Assembly: GCF_006757745.1 (NCBI RefSeq)
Contig: NZ_AP019740.1
Coordinates: 1,240,001-1,304,000, forward strand
Length of the DNA stretch: 64,000 nt
Reading direction: 5' to 3'
Source of the DNA: Acinetobacter radioresistens DSM 6976 = NBRC 102413 = CIP 103788
Lineage (GTDB): Bacteria > Pseudomonadota > Gammaproteobacteria > Pseudomonadales > Moraxellaceae
The notes below the pieces were generated by a model. The model did no database searches. It had not been told where the DNA came from and saw nothing but the letters and a program-made list of their open reading frames with translations. Positions 1 through 9,091 of the stretch are shown in pieces; the first letter of the stretch is position 1, and each line of letters starts with the position of its first letter. The position numbers and the translations under genes are program-made.

Positions 1-99
1 TAAGCTTTTTTTTATCCATAAAATTTATTTCAATATTCAGCTGGACGACGCATAACAGAAATTTTGTCTTTTGAGTTTATTGAGCTCACGAATAGTTAG

Positions 100-1002
100 T
101 TAATGGGCTTTGTATAAATGCTCAACCAAATACTCAATAAAAACCCTGACTGAAGGAAGCTGACCACGACGTGATGGGTAAACAGCATGGAAAACTCCAT
201 GGGGTGTGTTCCAGTCAGGAAGAACGCGAACAAGTTCTCCGTGTCTAACCAGATCAGCAGTTACACTGTCGGGGAGTAAAGCGATACCGCAGCCCTGACG
301 TGCCAGTTGTGCCAGCATCATCAGGTCTGAACCCATGACGACAGGATTAATTTTAAATTTTCGCGATTTATTTTCCCGGTCATGCAGGGTGAGCTGCTGG
401 TCCAGGTGATCATCAATCATGCTCAGTATTCTATGTTCTGCTAACTGGTCAGGATGAGTTAAATTGCCATATTCGTTGAGGTAAGCCTGACTGGCAACCA
501 AATGCTGTTCAATTCGTTGAAACTGGCGAATAATTAGATTAGGGTCATTGTCCAGATTAAAACGTACCCTTAGAGCAACATCAATCCCTTCATTAATCAC
601 ATCAATGCGGCGATTGGTGACACTAAGCTGAACCTTGATCTCTGGATACTGTTTTAGAAAGTCGGGTAGAATCTTCGCAATTTCATTTTGGGCTATACTG
701 ACCGGTAAACTGACTTTAATTACTCCACGCGGTTTACTGCTTAAATGATCTATCAGATCATGGGCAGCCTGTGCTGCATTCATCATGTCCTGTGCATGCT
801 GATAGATATCCATACCAATATCAGTGACAGCAAAATGTCGCGAGCTTCGTTGAATAAGGCGCACGCCAAGACGTTCTTCCAGATTATATACTCGCCGGCT
901 GAGTTTGGATTTGGGAATATCAGTTGCACGCTCAGCTGCACTAAAACCTCCATGCTCAACAACTAAGGCAAAGCAGTAAAAATCATCCAGATCAGTCAGC
1001 AT
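100..1002 (-). CDS. LysR-family transcriptional regulator (DmlR/CrgA-like)
   Basis: A 300-residue protein of standard LysR length. Residues 1-60 form the winged helix-turn-helix, with the typical 'FSAAERATDIPKSKLSRRV' recognition region and 'LEERLGVRLIQR' wing. Residues 90-295 form the periplasmic-binding-protein-like effector domain, beginning 'GVIKVSLPVS'. This resembles the CrgA/DmlR branch of LysR proteins, which often control oxidoreductase or efflux genes. The ATG is preceded by GGAAA eight bases upstream. No divergent partner lies on its upstream side within 270 bases, and its downstream neighbour lies outside the window, so target and effector cannot be named. Confidence 0.9.
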   Translation of the reverse strand: MLTDLDDFYCFALVVEHGGFSAAERATDIPKSKLSRRVYNLEERLGVRLIQRSSRHFAVTDIGMDIYQHAQDMMNAAQAAHDLIDHLSSKPRGVIKVSLPVSIAQNEIAKILPDFLKQYPEIKVQLSVTNRRIDVINEGIDVALRVRFNLDNDPNLIIRQFQRIEQHLVASQAYLNEYGNLTHPDQLAEHRILSMIDDHLDQQLTLHDRENKSRKFKINPVVMGSDLMMLAQLARQGCGIALLPDSVTADLVRHGELVRVLPDWNTPHGVFHAVYPSRRGQLPSVRVFIEYLVEHLYKAH

Positions 1003-1280
1003 GCAGATTTCCGTTAAAGATTATGAAAAGATATCGTTGTAGCCAGCTGTATTTTATAGCGGATTTACTTCAAGAGTTCTATTTTAAATTGCAGGTTCAC
1101 TGCCATTTTAAGTTATATCTAAATAGTTAATTTAAAGGAGCTTATTAAGCTATCTGTTATCAAATTAAATTTCTTTATTTTAAACACATAATAAAATTCT
1201 ACTATTTGTATCGCTATCCTCTTGATGCCCTCTATATATTGTTCTTTAAAATCTTTTACAATAGTTAAAACACACACCTG

Positions 1281-1616
1281 ATGAACGCAATGACCTATCA
1301 ATTAATTCAACTTGATGACCCGATGCAGAATGTTAGCTGCCCTTATTGCCAGCAGCATATTATTGACTGGCAGCAGGAACAATATATACAGCCTTGTCAA
1401 CACACTTTATTTATAGCGATGGATTTGGGCTTTGAGTTTATTGCTGATTATTTTGAAGCCAAAATGTCTCGAACAGTAGATATAATTCATGAGGACCCAG
1501 AAATGAATATCTTTCAGGAAATTACTGCTACGGACTGGCCTGATTTAATCGTTTATAAAGCTGATCTTGGTGTAGAAGGGCTTTATCGTTATATTGGTTT
1601 ATCTCAAGTGGTTTAA
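1281..1616 (+). CDS. hypothetical protein with a zinc-ribbon-like CPYC motif
   Basis: A 111-residue soluble protein that I do not recognise. The N-terminus carries 'VSCPYCQQHIIDW' and, about 18 residues later, 'PCQHTLF', giving a CxxC...CxxH arrangement that could bind one zinc ion. The rest is acidic, without signal peptide or membrane segment. An in-frame ATG lies three codons downstream and could be the true start, because the ribosome binding site is weak for both. It ends 15 bases from the convergent LysR gene. Function unknown. Confidence 0.6.
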   Translation: MNAMTYQLIQLDDPMQNVSCPYCQQHIIDWQQEQYIQPCQHTLFIAMDLGFEFIADYFEAKMSRTVDIIHEDPEMNIFQEITATDWPDLIVYKADLGVEGLYRYIGLSQVV

Positions 1617-1630
1617 ATAAAGCTAAAGGT

Positions 1631-2566
1631 TTAACCTGATAGGGTTTCCTGTTTAAGCCATTGAATAAATTTATGAATTAATGGGTTAGGCTGCTGCTGG
1701 GAATATACAAAATAATAGGATCGGGCACCTTTGAGTTTAATATCAGAAGCAATAACCAGCTCACCCGAACCGAATTCTTTTTCTAGTAGCATCTGTGGAA
1801 TTAACGCAACGCCCATATGATGAGACGCCGCTACAGCCAGCATTGAAAACAGTTCATGCCGCTGACCTTCCATAGCATAAGGATAATCTGCTCCGGCAAC
1901 TTCAAACCATTCTTTCCAGATGTATGGCCGGGTTGTCTGTTGCAACAGGGGCAGGCTGGCGATTTGCTTGACGGAAAGTGTGCCTTGAAATGGGCCGGAT
2001 ACAGGTTTGAGTTCTGGGAAATTCCGGTAAATCAGGTCTGGTGAACATACTGCAACTACATCTTCATGCATCAGGTAATGCGCTTGTGTACCTGGCCAGT
2101 TTTGTACCTGTGTTTCGGTTCCTGCATAAATAGCAGCATCAAAAATATGGTCACTAAATAAAAATGGTTTGGTGCTGGTTTCCAGATGTACATTAATTTC
2201 AGGATAAAGAGTATTAAAGCGATGTAGGCGAGGTACCAGCCAGCGTGTAGCAAACGTTGGTACAACCCCTAGTTTGAGTGTTCCGCCTAAGCCTTTATGC
2301 GACATCAGGTCCAGAGTACTTTGTTCCAGACTGAGTAGATGAGTGCGAATATCTTTATAGTACTGTTCACCTGCATGCGTTAACTCAACCCCATGTCTTG
2401 TCCGGTTAAATAATGGAAGATCCAGATATTCTTCAAGTTGCTGGATCTGACGTGAAACTGCACTCTGCGTGACAGAAAGTTCTTGTGCAGCATGAGTATA
2501 ACTACGATGCTTGGCTGCTGCTTCAAAGCAGATGAGTGTCTGTAATGAAGGAATCATTCTGCGCAT
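1631..2566 (-). CDS. gcdR: LysR-family regulator of glutarate catabolism (GcdR/GcvA-like)
   Basis: A 311-residue LysR protein with an N-terminal winged HTH (residues 6-65, 'SYTHAAQELSVTQSAVSRQI') and an effector domain from about residue 95. The 'LQTLICFEAAAKH' opening and LGVVPTFATRWLVPRL segment are typical of the GcvA/AmpR-like branch. It is divergent from the glutaryl-CoA dehydrogenase gene, separated by 228 bases. In Pseudomonas putida the equivalent gene, gcdR, activates gcdH and the adjacent CoA-transferase in response to glutarate; the same role here is inferred from synteny. The start is supported by GGGAG seven bases upstream. Confidence 0.8.
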   Translation of the reverse strand: MRRMIPSLQTLICFEAAAKHRSYTHAAQELSVTQSAVSRQIQQLEEYLDLPLFNRTRHGVELTHAGEQYYKDIRTHLLSLEQSTLDLMSHKGLGGTLKLGVVPTFATRWLVPRLHRFNTLYPEINVHLETSTKPFLFSDHIFDAAIYAGTETQVQNWPGTQAHYLMHEDVVAVCSPDLIYRNFPELKPVSGPFQGTLSVKQIASLPLLQQTTRPYIWKEWFEVAGADYPYAMEGQRHELFSMLAVAASHHMGVALIPQMLLEKEFGSGELVIASDIKLKGARSYYFVYSQQQPNPLIHKFIQWLKQETLSG

Positions 2567-2673
2567 AAAATTCTCCCGAAGAGCGAGATAGAATAAAAGT
2601 TTCTAGCCAGTCTGTAATTTTTGCCAAGACTTGAGCTATCAGGGGAATTACTCTTCTTATATGTAAAAAAACT

Positions 2674-2679
2674 TATAAT
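2674..2679 (+). promoter_or_regulatory. candidate -10 box upstream of gcdH
   Basis: A perfect TATAAT lies 115 bases upstream of the gcdH ATG in the gcdR-gcdH intergenic region. No good -35 hexamer is found at 16-18 bases, which fits a promoter that needs an activator such as the divergent LysR protein. Confidence 0.35.
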
Positions 2680-2712
2680 ATGATACAAGATATGCATAAA
2701 AGGAATATCTGA

Positions 2713-2817
2713 ATGAAAAATTATCGTTTGAAGCCTGTTCTGAACAGGAATAGCATGAAATCAATACAAGACATTCAGCAAGGCAAAGGACGCAATGAAT
2801 CAGATGATCAACACTGA
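2713..2817 (+). CDS. possible 34-residue leader ORF overlapping the gcdH start
   Basis: A short ORF begins with ATG at 2713 behind AAGGA (2699-2703), encodes a basic peptide starting [13 protein letters not shown], and stops at 2817 inside gcdH in another frame. It contains the dyad at 2734-2748. It could be a leader peptide translationally coupled to gcdH, or chance. There is no homology evidence, so it is recorded as tentative. Confidence 0.2.
   Translation: MKNYRLKPVLNRNSMKSIQDIQQGKGRNESDDQH
2734..2748. promoter_or_regulatory. perfect dyad CCTGTTC-T-GAACAGG in the gcdH leader
   Basis: Two 7-base arms are perfectly complementary around a single central T. The dyad lies downstream of the candidate -10 box and 46 bases before the gcdH start. 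It could be an operator for a dimeric regulator. It is not of the T-N11-A LysR form, so it may belong to a second regulator. Confidence 0.4.
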
Positions 2818-4018
2818 AAAAAAAGCTAAAGTTCATTTTAACTGGCAAGATCCGTTTTTATTGGAACAGCAACTGAATGAAGAAGAACGTATGGTTCGCG
2901 ATACAGCTGCTGCATATTGCCAAGATAAGCTTATGCCACGTGTTCTGGAACAGTTTCGTCATGAAAAAACCGATCCTGCTATTTTTCGTGAAATGGGTGA
3001 GCTAGGACTACTCGGGCCAACTATTCCTGAACAGTACGGTGGTGCCGGTTTAAATTATGTCAGTTACGGTCTGATTGCACGTGAGATTGAGCGAGTGGAT
3101 TCAGGCTACCGTTCTATGGCCAGTGTACAAAGTTCATTGGTTATGGTGCCAATTAATGAATTTGGCAGTGAAGAACAAAAACAGAAGTACTTACCAAAAC
3201 TGGCTACAGGTGAATTCATTGGCTGTTTTGGTCTGACTGAACCGGACCATGGTTCTGACCCGGGCAGCATGTCAACTCGCGCTAAAAAGGTAGAAGGTGG
3301 ATATCGACTCTCAGGCGCAAAAATGTGGATTACCAATAGCCCGATTGCTGATGTATTTGTTGTGTGGGCAAAAGAAGTTTCTAATGAAGGAAATGTTGGC
3401 CCAATTCGCGGTTTTATTCTGGAAAAAGGTTGGGAAGGGTTATCTGCACCGGCGATACATGGCAAGGTAGGTTTGCGTGCATCGATTACTGGTGAAATTG
3501 TTATGGATAATGTGTTCGTACCAGAAGGAAATGCATTTCCAGAAGTCCAGGGATTACGTGGACCATTCACCTGCCTGAATAGTGCCCGTTACGGCATTGC
3601 CTGGGGCGCCATGGGAGCTGCTGAATTTTGCTGGCATACGGCGCATCAGTATACGATGGACCGTAAACAATTTGGCCGCCCGCTTGCGGCTAACCAGCTG
3701 ATCCAGAAAAAACTGGCAGATATGCAAACTGAGATTGCCCTTGGTTTACAGGTAGCTTTACGTTTTGGTCGTATGAAAGATGAGGGTATTGCTTCAGTTG
3801 AAGGCACTTCATTGATTAAGCGTAATAACTGCGGTAAGGCGCTTGATATTGCCCGTTTGGCACGTGACATGCTGGGTGGTAACGGTATCAGTGATGAGTT
3901 TGGGGTAGCGCGTCATCTGGTTAACCTGGAAGTTGTAAACACCTATGAAGGTACTCATGATGTACATGCCTTGATTTTGGGTCGTGCCCAAACTGGTATA
4001 GCTGCTTTTTCAAACTAA
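2795..4018 (+). CDS. gcdH: glutaryl-CoA dehydrogenase (decarboxylating)
   Basis: This FAD enzyme of the acyl-CoA dehydrogenase family oxidises and decarboxylates glutaryl-CoA to crotonyl-CoA, the last specific step of glutarate and lysine catabolism. The 407 residues match the family length. Diagnostic segments are '[17 protein letters not shown]' (FAD contact), '[17 protein letters not shown]', and the C-terminal '[14 protein letters not shown]', whose Glu385 corresponds to the catalytic base of this subfamily. The R-S-x-x-S substrate signature ('[13 protein letters not shown]') favours glutaryl-CoA over short-chain acyl-CoA. The ATG follows AAAGGA. It is the first gene of a rightward glutarate cluster, divergent from its likely regulator. 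Confidence 0.95.
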   Translation: MNQMINTEKKAKVHFNWQDPFLLEQQLNEEERMVRDTAAAYCQDKLMPRVLEQFRHEKTDPAIFREMGELGLLGPTIPEQYGGAGLNYVSYGLIAREIERVDSGYRSMASVQSSLVMVPINEFGSEEQKQKYLPKLATGEFIGCFGLTEPDHGSDPGSMSTRAKKVEGGYRLSGAKMWITNSPIADVFVVWAKEVSNEGNVGPIRGFILEKGWEGLSAPAIHGKVGLRASITGEIVMDNVFVPEGNAFPEVQGLRGPFTCLNSARYGIAWGAMGAAEFCWHTAHQYTMDRKQFGRPLAANQLIQKKLADMQTEIALGLQVALRFGRMKDEGIASVEGTSLIKRNNCGKALDIARLARDMLGGNGISDEFGVARHLVNLEVVNTYEGTHDVHALILGRAQTGIAAFSN

Positions 4019-4037
4019 ACCATTCCAAGAAATTTGC

Positions 4038-4061
4038 TGAAGATGCCTGAGTGCATCTTCA
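4038..4061 (+). other. intercistronic hairpin after gcdH
   Basis: A perfect 9-base-pair stem (TGAAGATGC / GCATCTTCA) with a 6-base loop starts 20 bases after the gcdH stop. No T-run follows, so it is more likely an mRNA-stabilising or processing element between gcdH and the transporter than a full terminator. Confidence 0.5.
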
Positions 4062-4231
4062 TGGCGAAGCTTTGCCTGAAAATGAACCTGACACGGACTT
4101 AAGGATTCATCATGAGCTTCTCTTGGCAAGGATTCCATACACGGATAGTACTTAAAGAAAAATAATAAAAGTCTTTAATGGAACACAAGATAAGACATCG
4201 ATGACTCATTTGAGAAAATGAGGAATATTAA

Positions 4232-5545
4232 ATGAATAATGAAGTACAAGTGGCGATCAAGCCTATAAAAGGAAATCTACCGTCTAATCTGGGGACTTAT
4301 GAAAAAATAGGACCGCATACCTGGAAATTTGCACTGTTATTTACTTATTTTGCCATGGTGGTCGATGGTATCGATATTATGTTGCTCTCTTACAGTTTGA
4401 CCAGTCTGAGAGCTGATTTTGGTCTGAGTGCTTTTCAGGCAGGGGCCTTAGGTAGTGCATCACTCGCCGGTATGGGGGTTGGTGGTGTGTTAGGTGGATG
4501 GGCCTGTGATAAATTTGGTCGGGTACGTACCATTGCTCATTCAGTGACCTTCTTTTCAGTTGCTACCTGTTTGCTCGGATTTACTCAGACCTTTGAACAG
4601 TTTATGGCATTGCGTTTTATCGGTGCTCTCGGGATAGGCGCATTATATATGGCCTGCAATACCCTGATGGCTGAGTATGTGCCAACAACTTACCGTACCA
4701 CCGTACTCGGAACATTACAGACCGGGCAAACCGTGGGCTATATCGTAGCCACTTTATTGGCCGGCTCTATTATTCCTGAACATGGCTGGCGGGTTTTATT
4801 TTTTATTACCGTTATTCCGGCATTTATCAATATTTTCTTGCAGCGTTTCGTGCCTGAACCTAAATCATGGCAACTCAATAAAATTGCGGTGCTACAGGGA
4901 ACTGCTCAAGTTCAGGATCAAGAAGCAGCACCAAAAGGCGGCAGTATCTATAAACAGATTTTTAGAAATTTTAAACATCGAAAAATGTTTTTACTGTGGA
5001 TGACGACAGCATTTTTTCTGCAATTTGGCTATTACGGTATTAATAACTGGATGCCTAGCTATCTGGAAACTGAAGTTCATATGAATTTTAAAAACCTGAC
5101 CAGCTATATGGTGGGTTCTTACACTGCAATGATTCTTGGGAAAATTCTGGCGGGCTTCTTGGCTGACAAGTTTAACCGTCGGGCAGTTTTCGTATTCGGT
5201 ACTATTGCCAGTGCAATCTTCCTGCCGGTCATTATTTTCTTTAATACCCCAGATAATATTTTATACCTGCTTATTACCTTTGGCTTTCTTTATGGCATTC
5301 CGTATGGAGTCAATGCAACCTATATGGCGGAGTCGTTCTCAACGGATGTACGTGGTACAGCCATTGGTGGTGCCTATAACATTGGACGTGTTGGGGCAGC
5401 AATTGCACCTGCAACGATCGGTTTCTTAGCCTCGGGCGGTACTTTTACGATGGCATTTATTGTCATGGGAGCAGCTTATTTTATTGCAGGCGTATTACCA
5501 GGACTGTTTATTCGTGACCGGCAATATGATCCACAACAACAGTAA
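4232..5545 (+). CDS. MFS transporter, aromatic acid:H+ symporter type; probable glutarate carrier
   Basis: A 437-residue major facilitator with about 12 membrane segments. TM1 carries 'DGIDIMLLSYSL', the conserved acidic DGxD signature of the PcaK/AAHS family. The loop between TM2 and TM3 has the MFS motif 'GGWACDKFGRVR', repeated in degenerate form as 'GFLADKFNRR' in the second half. AAHS carriers bring in aromatic or dicarboxylic acids with protons. Its position between gcdH and a class III CoA-transferase suggests glutarate as substrate, by inference only. The start has GAGGA nine bases upstream; a 213-base gap with a hairpin separates it from gcdH. Confidence 0.88.
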   Translation: MNNEVQVAIKPIKGNLPSNLGTYEKIGPHTWKFALLFTYFAMVVDGIDIMLLSYSLTSLRADFGLSAFQAGALGSASLAGMGVGGVLGGWACDKFGRVRTIAHSVTFFSVATCLLGFTQTFEQFMALRFIGALGIGALYMACNTLMAEYVPTTYRTTVLGTLQTGQTVGYIVATLLAGSIIPEHGWRVLFFITVIPAFINIFLQRFVPEPKSWQLNKIAVLQGTAQVQDQEAAPKGGSIYKQIFRNFKHRKMFLLWMTTAFFLQFGYYGINNWMPSYLETEVHMNFKNLTSYMVGSYTAMILGKILAGFLADKFNRRAVFVFGTIASAIFLPVIIFFNTPDNILYLLITFGFLYGIPYGVNATYMAESFSTDVRGTAIGGAYNIGRVGAAIAPATIGFLASGGTFTMAFIVMGAAYFIAGVLPGLFIRDRQYDPQQQ

Positions 5546-5582
5546 AAGGCAAGCATAAATTCTTTGATATAAGGAGACAAAC

Positions 5583-6812
5583 ATGGGTGCATTGCAGGGA
5601 ATAAGGGTTCTGGACCTGAGCCGTGTACTGGCCGGACCATGGTGTGGACAGATTTTGGCAGATCTGGGAGCAGAAGTAATTAAGGTTGAACGACCAGGTA
5701 CAGGTGATGATACTCGTATGTGGGGGCCACCCTGGATGCTTGATCAAAACGGAGAACAAACTCGTGAATCGGGATATTTCCAGTGTACAAACCGTAATAA
5801 ACACTCAGTCGCTATTGATATGGCCACTCATGAAGGCCAGGAGCTGATCCGGGAGATGGCTAAAACAGCCGATGTAGTAATTGAAAATTATAAGGCAGGT
5901 TCACTGGTACGTTATGGACTGGATTATGACAGCCTTAAGGTTTTAAATCCTCAACTTGTATATTGTTCAATCACTGGTTTTGGTCAGGATGGACCACGAG
6001 CTGCTGAACCTGGCTATGATTTTATTATACAGGGTATGGCCGGCCTGATGAGTATTACTGGGGAACCAGACAGTATACCAGGTGGTGGTGCACAGAAGGT
6101 AGGCGTTGCAGTGGTAGATCTTCAAACCGGGTTATATGCCACAATTGCGATTCAGGCTGCATTACTGGCGCGTCAGCACACTGGACGGGGACAATACATT
6201 GATATGTCTTTACTGGATGTGCAGATTGCCGGTCTGGCGAATCAGGGGATGAATTACCTGAGTTCAGGTAAAGCGCCCCAGCGTATGGGAAATACACATC
6301 CAAATATTGTTCCCTATCAGACTTTCAGGGCGAAAGATAAAGAGTTTATTGTAGCCTGTGGAAATGATAGACAATTCAGGGAACTATGTATCGCTATTTA
6401 CCGGAAGGATTTATTAGGGCGTTCTGAATTTTTAACCAACCAGAGCCGGGTAAAACACCGGCATGAACTGGTGGGTATACTGTCAGATTATTTTCTGCAA
6501 GAAAATGCCCAGTATTGGGTAGAGCGAATCCATGCAGTGAAAGTACCAGTCGGTATGATAAATTCGATAGAAGAGGCATTTGCAGAGCCGCAAGTACAGG
6601 CAAGACAGATGCTGGTCAAGCTGCCCCATGTGCTTAATCCTGCATTCAGAGTTATAGGCTCGCCAATCAAATTATCAGATACGCCAGTAGAATACTGGCA
6701 AGCACCACCACGACTGGGTGAGCATACTGGCCAGATTCTCCGAGAGTTTAAAACCGAAGAGCAATTACAGCTTTTGCGTGAGAATAAGGTCATTGATGGA
6801 CTGGACTTGTAA
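5583..6812 (+). CDS. gcdG: class III (CaiB/BaiF) CoA-transferase, probable glutarate CoA-transferase
   Basis: A 409-residue class III CoA-transferase. The N-terminus shows 'IRVLDLSRVLAGPWCGQIL' and 'GAEVIKVERPGTGDD', the family CoA-binding fold. The catalytic Asp179, which forms the aspartyl-CoA anhydride, lies in 'VAVVDLQTGLYA'. The family converts free acids to CoA esters without ATP. Next to gcdH it would convert glutarate plus succinyl-CoA to glutaryl-CoA, as proposed for P. putida gcdG and the human SUGCT enzyme. A strong AAGGAG ribosome site precedes the ATG, and only 37 bases separate it from the transporter, so the two are probably co-transcribed. Confidence 0.88.
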   Translation: MGALQGIRVLDLSRVLAGPWCGQILADLGAEVIKVERPGTGDDTRMWGPPWMLDQNGEQTRESGYFQCTNRNKHSVAIDMATHEGQELIREMAKTADVVIENYKAGSLVRYGLDYDSLKVLNPQLVYCSITGFGQDGPRAAEPGYDFIIQGMAGLMSITGEPDSIPGGGAQKVGVAVVDLQTGLYATIAIQAALLARQHTGRGQYIDMSLLDVQIAGLANQGMNYLSSGKAPQRMGNTHPNIVPYQTFRAKDKEFIVACGNDRQFRELCIAIYRKDLLGRSEFLTNQSRVKHRHELVGILSDYFLQENAQYWVERIHAVKVPVGMINSIEEAFAEPQVQARQMLVKLPHVLNPAFRVIGSPIKLSDTPVEYWQAPPRLGEHTGQILREFKTEEQLQLLRENKVIDGLDL

Positions 6813-6877
6813 TTTTATTACCATGCAATGGTAGAAAAATTATATATATTTTACTTTTTAAATGGTTTATCAAGACT

Positions 6878-7489
6878 CTATAATTCCGGATTGAACAGGC
6901 GGTTTGATTCGGAAATTTTCTTGGCCATATAATGTGATTTTTTAAACCGAATCAAGATTACCTGTGACTGAAATTCCAATTCACCAAATTCTGGCTCAAC
7001 CTGTACATAATGTAGCTGTCCAAACTCATCTCTGACTCTGGCCTGGGCTGAGAAGCCTGGTCTTGCGCTACCACTAGAGATCGTTGCCAGTCGCCCCAGC
7101 AGGCTGGTATTTTTTTGGTTCAGCTTGGGTTTAATCACCTGATCCAGGCAATGGATCATGAACATGGTAAAGAAAATTGCAATAATCAGAGCAGGTAAAA
7201 TAATATAAAAAGGTGAAATCAGCTGCTGTTGATTGGCGAAGTAAACGAACTGCAAAAAATACCCTGCAAAGCTAAAGTTCATAAGCAAAAATACAAAGAT
7301 CAGAACCTTGGAAAACTTTACATCGAAGAGGGGGGAGTTCGAGATCCAGACCGGTATAAAGCGTTTGAGTAAATCGCTGGGCCGAAAACCGAACTGCATG
7401 CCGATAGTTTCTGCCATGCTGAGCAACACTAAAGCCAATAAACTGACATTAAATGGCATCAAATAATAATTAAGCAGCAGCGCAGCCAT
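6878..7489 (-). CDS. inner-membrane protein with C-terminal OB-fold (YqiJ/NfeD-like)
   Basis: A 203-residue protein with three hydrophobic segments (about residues 4-33, 64-88 and 93-120) followed by a soluble C-terminal domain from about residue 130, 'LLGRLATISSGSARPGFSAQARVRD' in part, that looks like the beta-barrel OB-fold of YqiJ/NfeD proteins. In enterobacteria YqiJ is paired with the flotillin YqiK; no flotillin is seen here. It is the last gene of a leftward trio, 14 bases after the Rieske gene. Function unknown; assignment rests on topology and fold pattern. Confidence 0.6.
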   Translation of the reverse strand: MAALLLNYYLMPFNVSLLALVLLSMAETIGMQFGFRPSDLLKRFIPVWISNSPLFDVKFSKVLIFVFLLMNFSFAGYFLQFVYFANQQQLISPFYIILPALIIAIFFTMFMIHCLDQVIKPKLNQKNTSLLGRLATISSGSARPGFSAQARVRDEFGQLHYVQVEPEFGELEFQSQVILIRFKKSHYMAKKISESNRLFNPEL

Positions 7490-7503
7490 GACAGAACCTT
7501 TAA

Positions 7504-7827
7504 TTAATTTTCTAGATAAATGCCGCCGTCAGAATGGACCTTAATGGCAACTTTCTCAAGCGACTGACCCTGACAAGGACCAGAAATACACTCTCCTGTC
7601 TCGACCAGGAACAAGGCACCATGAGTCGAGCATTCTATGAATTCCTGATCACGGTCGAGAAACTGGTTCTCTAAAAATTCAAGCTCGGTTTGCAGATGCG
7701 GACAAAGATTCTGGTAAGCATAAAAACATCCGTCGCGCTGGGTGATAAAAATATTATCACCATTAGCCGTTTCATAGCTGCGGGCTTCACGTTCTGGTAT
7801 ATCTTCAGTCAAGCATATTCTTTCCAT
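7504..7827 (-). CDS. Rieske [2Fe-2S] domain protein
   Basis: A 107-residue stand-alone Rieske protein. The cluster ligands are visible as 'CPHLQ' (about residues 42-44) and 'CSTHGALF' (about residues 70-73), the CxH...CxxH pattern. It has no signal peptide, so it is cytoplasmic and resembles the small ferredoxins of dioxygenases or NirD-like proteins. No oxygenase is adjacent. Its ATG lies one base after the stop of the upstream kinase gene, implying tight translational coupling. Redox partner unknown. Confidence 0.85.
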   Translation of the reverse strand: MERICLTEDIPEREARSYETANGDNIFITQRDGCFYAYQNLCPHLQTELEFLENQFLDRDQEFIECSTHGALFLVETGECISGPCQGQSLEKVAIKVHSDGGIYLEN

Positions 7828-7828
7828 A

Positions 7829-8833
7829 TTATGCAGTTTCCTTTTTAAATTTTTGCAAGAGCTGACGGTATTGCTCCAGAGTTAACCGGGGGCCAAAATT
7901 TGCAACCACTTCACTAGAAATTAAAATAGCCAGTTCTGCCGCAGTTTTTATATCCATACCTGCATTCATAGCATAAAGTAGAGCCCCAGCAAATGCATCA
8001 CCTGCGCCATTGGCATCTACAGCGATTACGCTACGACCTGGTACCTGCAAATGCTGTTCGGCTGTAGCAAGTATTGCACCCTGTGCGCTGCGGGTAATAA
8101 CAACATACCGACTTTTAAATTTCAATTTTTCTAAGGCCTGCTCTGCAGTTGAGGCGCCGGTATACATCATGGCTTCATGTTCATTACAGAATAGCAGGTC
8201 TACACCGTCATCAATCATTTCGTCCAGTCCTTCACGTGCATACTGCACCATAGCCGGATCAGATAAAGTCAGCGCAATTTTTACCCCATGTGTACGAGCA
8301 ATACGACGTGCTTCACGTACAGCGGCACGTGCAGTGGGGCTGGTTGACAGATAACCCTCAATATATAACCACTTTGCAGTTTGAAGAGGCGAGAAATCAA
8401 TCTGGGTTTCCGAGAGTTCAGCAGTAATCCCAAGATAGGTTTGCATGGTACGTTCAGAATCTTCACTGATGAGTACCATGCAGGTACCAGTTACACCATC
8501 ACTAATTGACTTGGCACTGGTTTTTACATCGGCTGCATTTAAACCGTTAAGATAAACTAGGCCAAGCTCATCATTACCTACACGACAGGCATAAAATGCT
8601 TTACCGCCTAGGGCGCTAAATGCCACCGTTGTATTGGCTGCTGAGCCACCGCTTGCCTGACCTTTATAAACTTGGGTTGCTTTCAGATTCTCATATAAGG
8701 CTGACTGAACATCACCTTCGGCCAGTTGCATGGTACCTTTTTGCAGATTCTGCTGAGTGAGGAATTCATCAGTAACTCTAAATTCTTGGTCAATTAATGC
8801 ATTGCCAATTGCAAAAAGGTCAACAGTCGCCAT
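7829..8833 (-). CDS. PfkB-family sugar/adenosine kinase
   Basis: A ribokinase-superfamily kinase of 334 residues. The N-terminal glycine-rich 'GQASGGSAANTTVAFSALGG' binds the ribosyl group, and the C-terminal 'DANGAGDAFAGA' forms the anion hole and supplies the catalytic Asp. It is commonly annotated as adenosine kinase in Acinetobacter, but the substrate is not decided by sequence. I start at the second Met (MATVDLFAIGNAL), which has a slightly better upstream purine tract than a Met four codons earlier at 8845. It is first in a leftward unit with the Rieske and OB-fold genes. Confidence 0.88.
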   Translation of the reverse strand: MATVDLFAIGNALIDQEFRVTDEFLTQQNLQKGTMQLAEGDVQSALYENLKATQVYKGQASGGSAANTTVAFSALGGKAFYACRVGNDELGLVYLNGLNAADVKTSAKSISDGVTGTCMVLISEDSERTMQTYLGITAELSETQIDFSPLQTAKWLYIEGYLSTSPTARAAVREARRIARTHGVKIALTLSDPAMVQYAREGLDEMIDDGVDLLFCNEHEAMMYTGASTAEQALEKLKFKSRYVVITRSAQGAILATAEQHLQVPGRSVIAVDANGAGDAFAGALLYAMNAGMDIKTAAELAILISSEVVANFGPRLTLEQYRQLLQKFKKETA

Positions 8834-9091
8834 GTTTCTCGCCATTTATCATATAAAAAAACAAGTTTACCTTAATGCTTATGTTTCTTATAGATTAATG
8901 AATAAAATTCAATATGTTTATTGAAAGAGGGGGTACGTTTTTAATTCCTCCCTATTGAAATAGAGGGTTAGCAACTATTTTACTTTAGCTGAACCGGAAT
9001 TAGGACCATACTGAATCTAGCCATCTTGAAACCTACTGTTTATTTGAGACAAGGTTGAAAAAACCGATCATGCCATCATTAAAAATCTATT

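Noticed and set aside
1119..1301. 60-codon frame between the LysR gene and the CPYC protein
   Set aside because: AT-rich chance frame with no ribosome site or motif.
3106..3570. 154-codon open frame antisense to gcdH
   Set aside because: Shadow of the strongly coding opposite strand; no ribosome site or protein signature.
6819..6835. Terminator after the CoA-transferase gene
   Set aside because: A 6-pair stem exists (TACCAT / ATGGTA) but no T-run follows on either strand.
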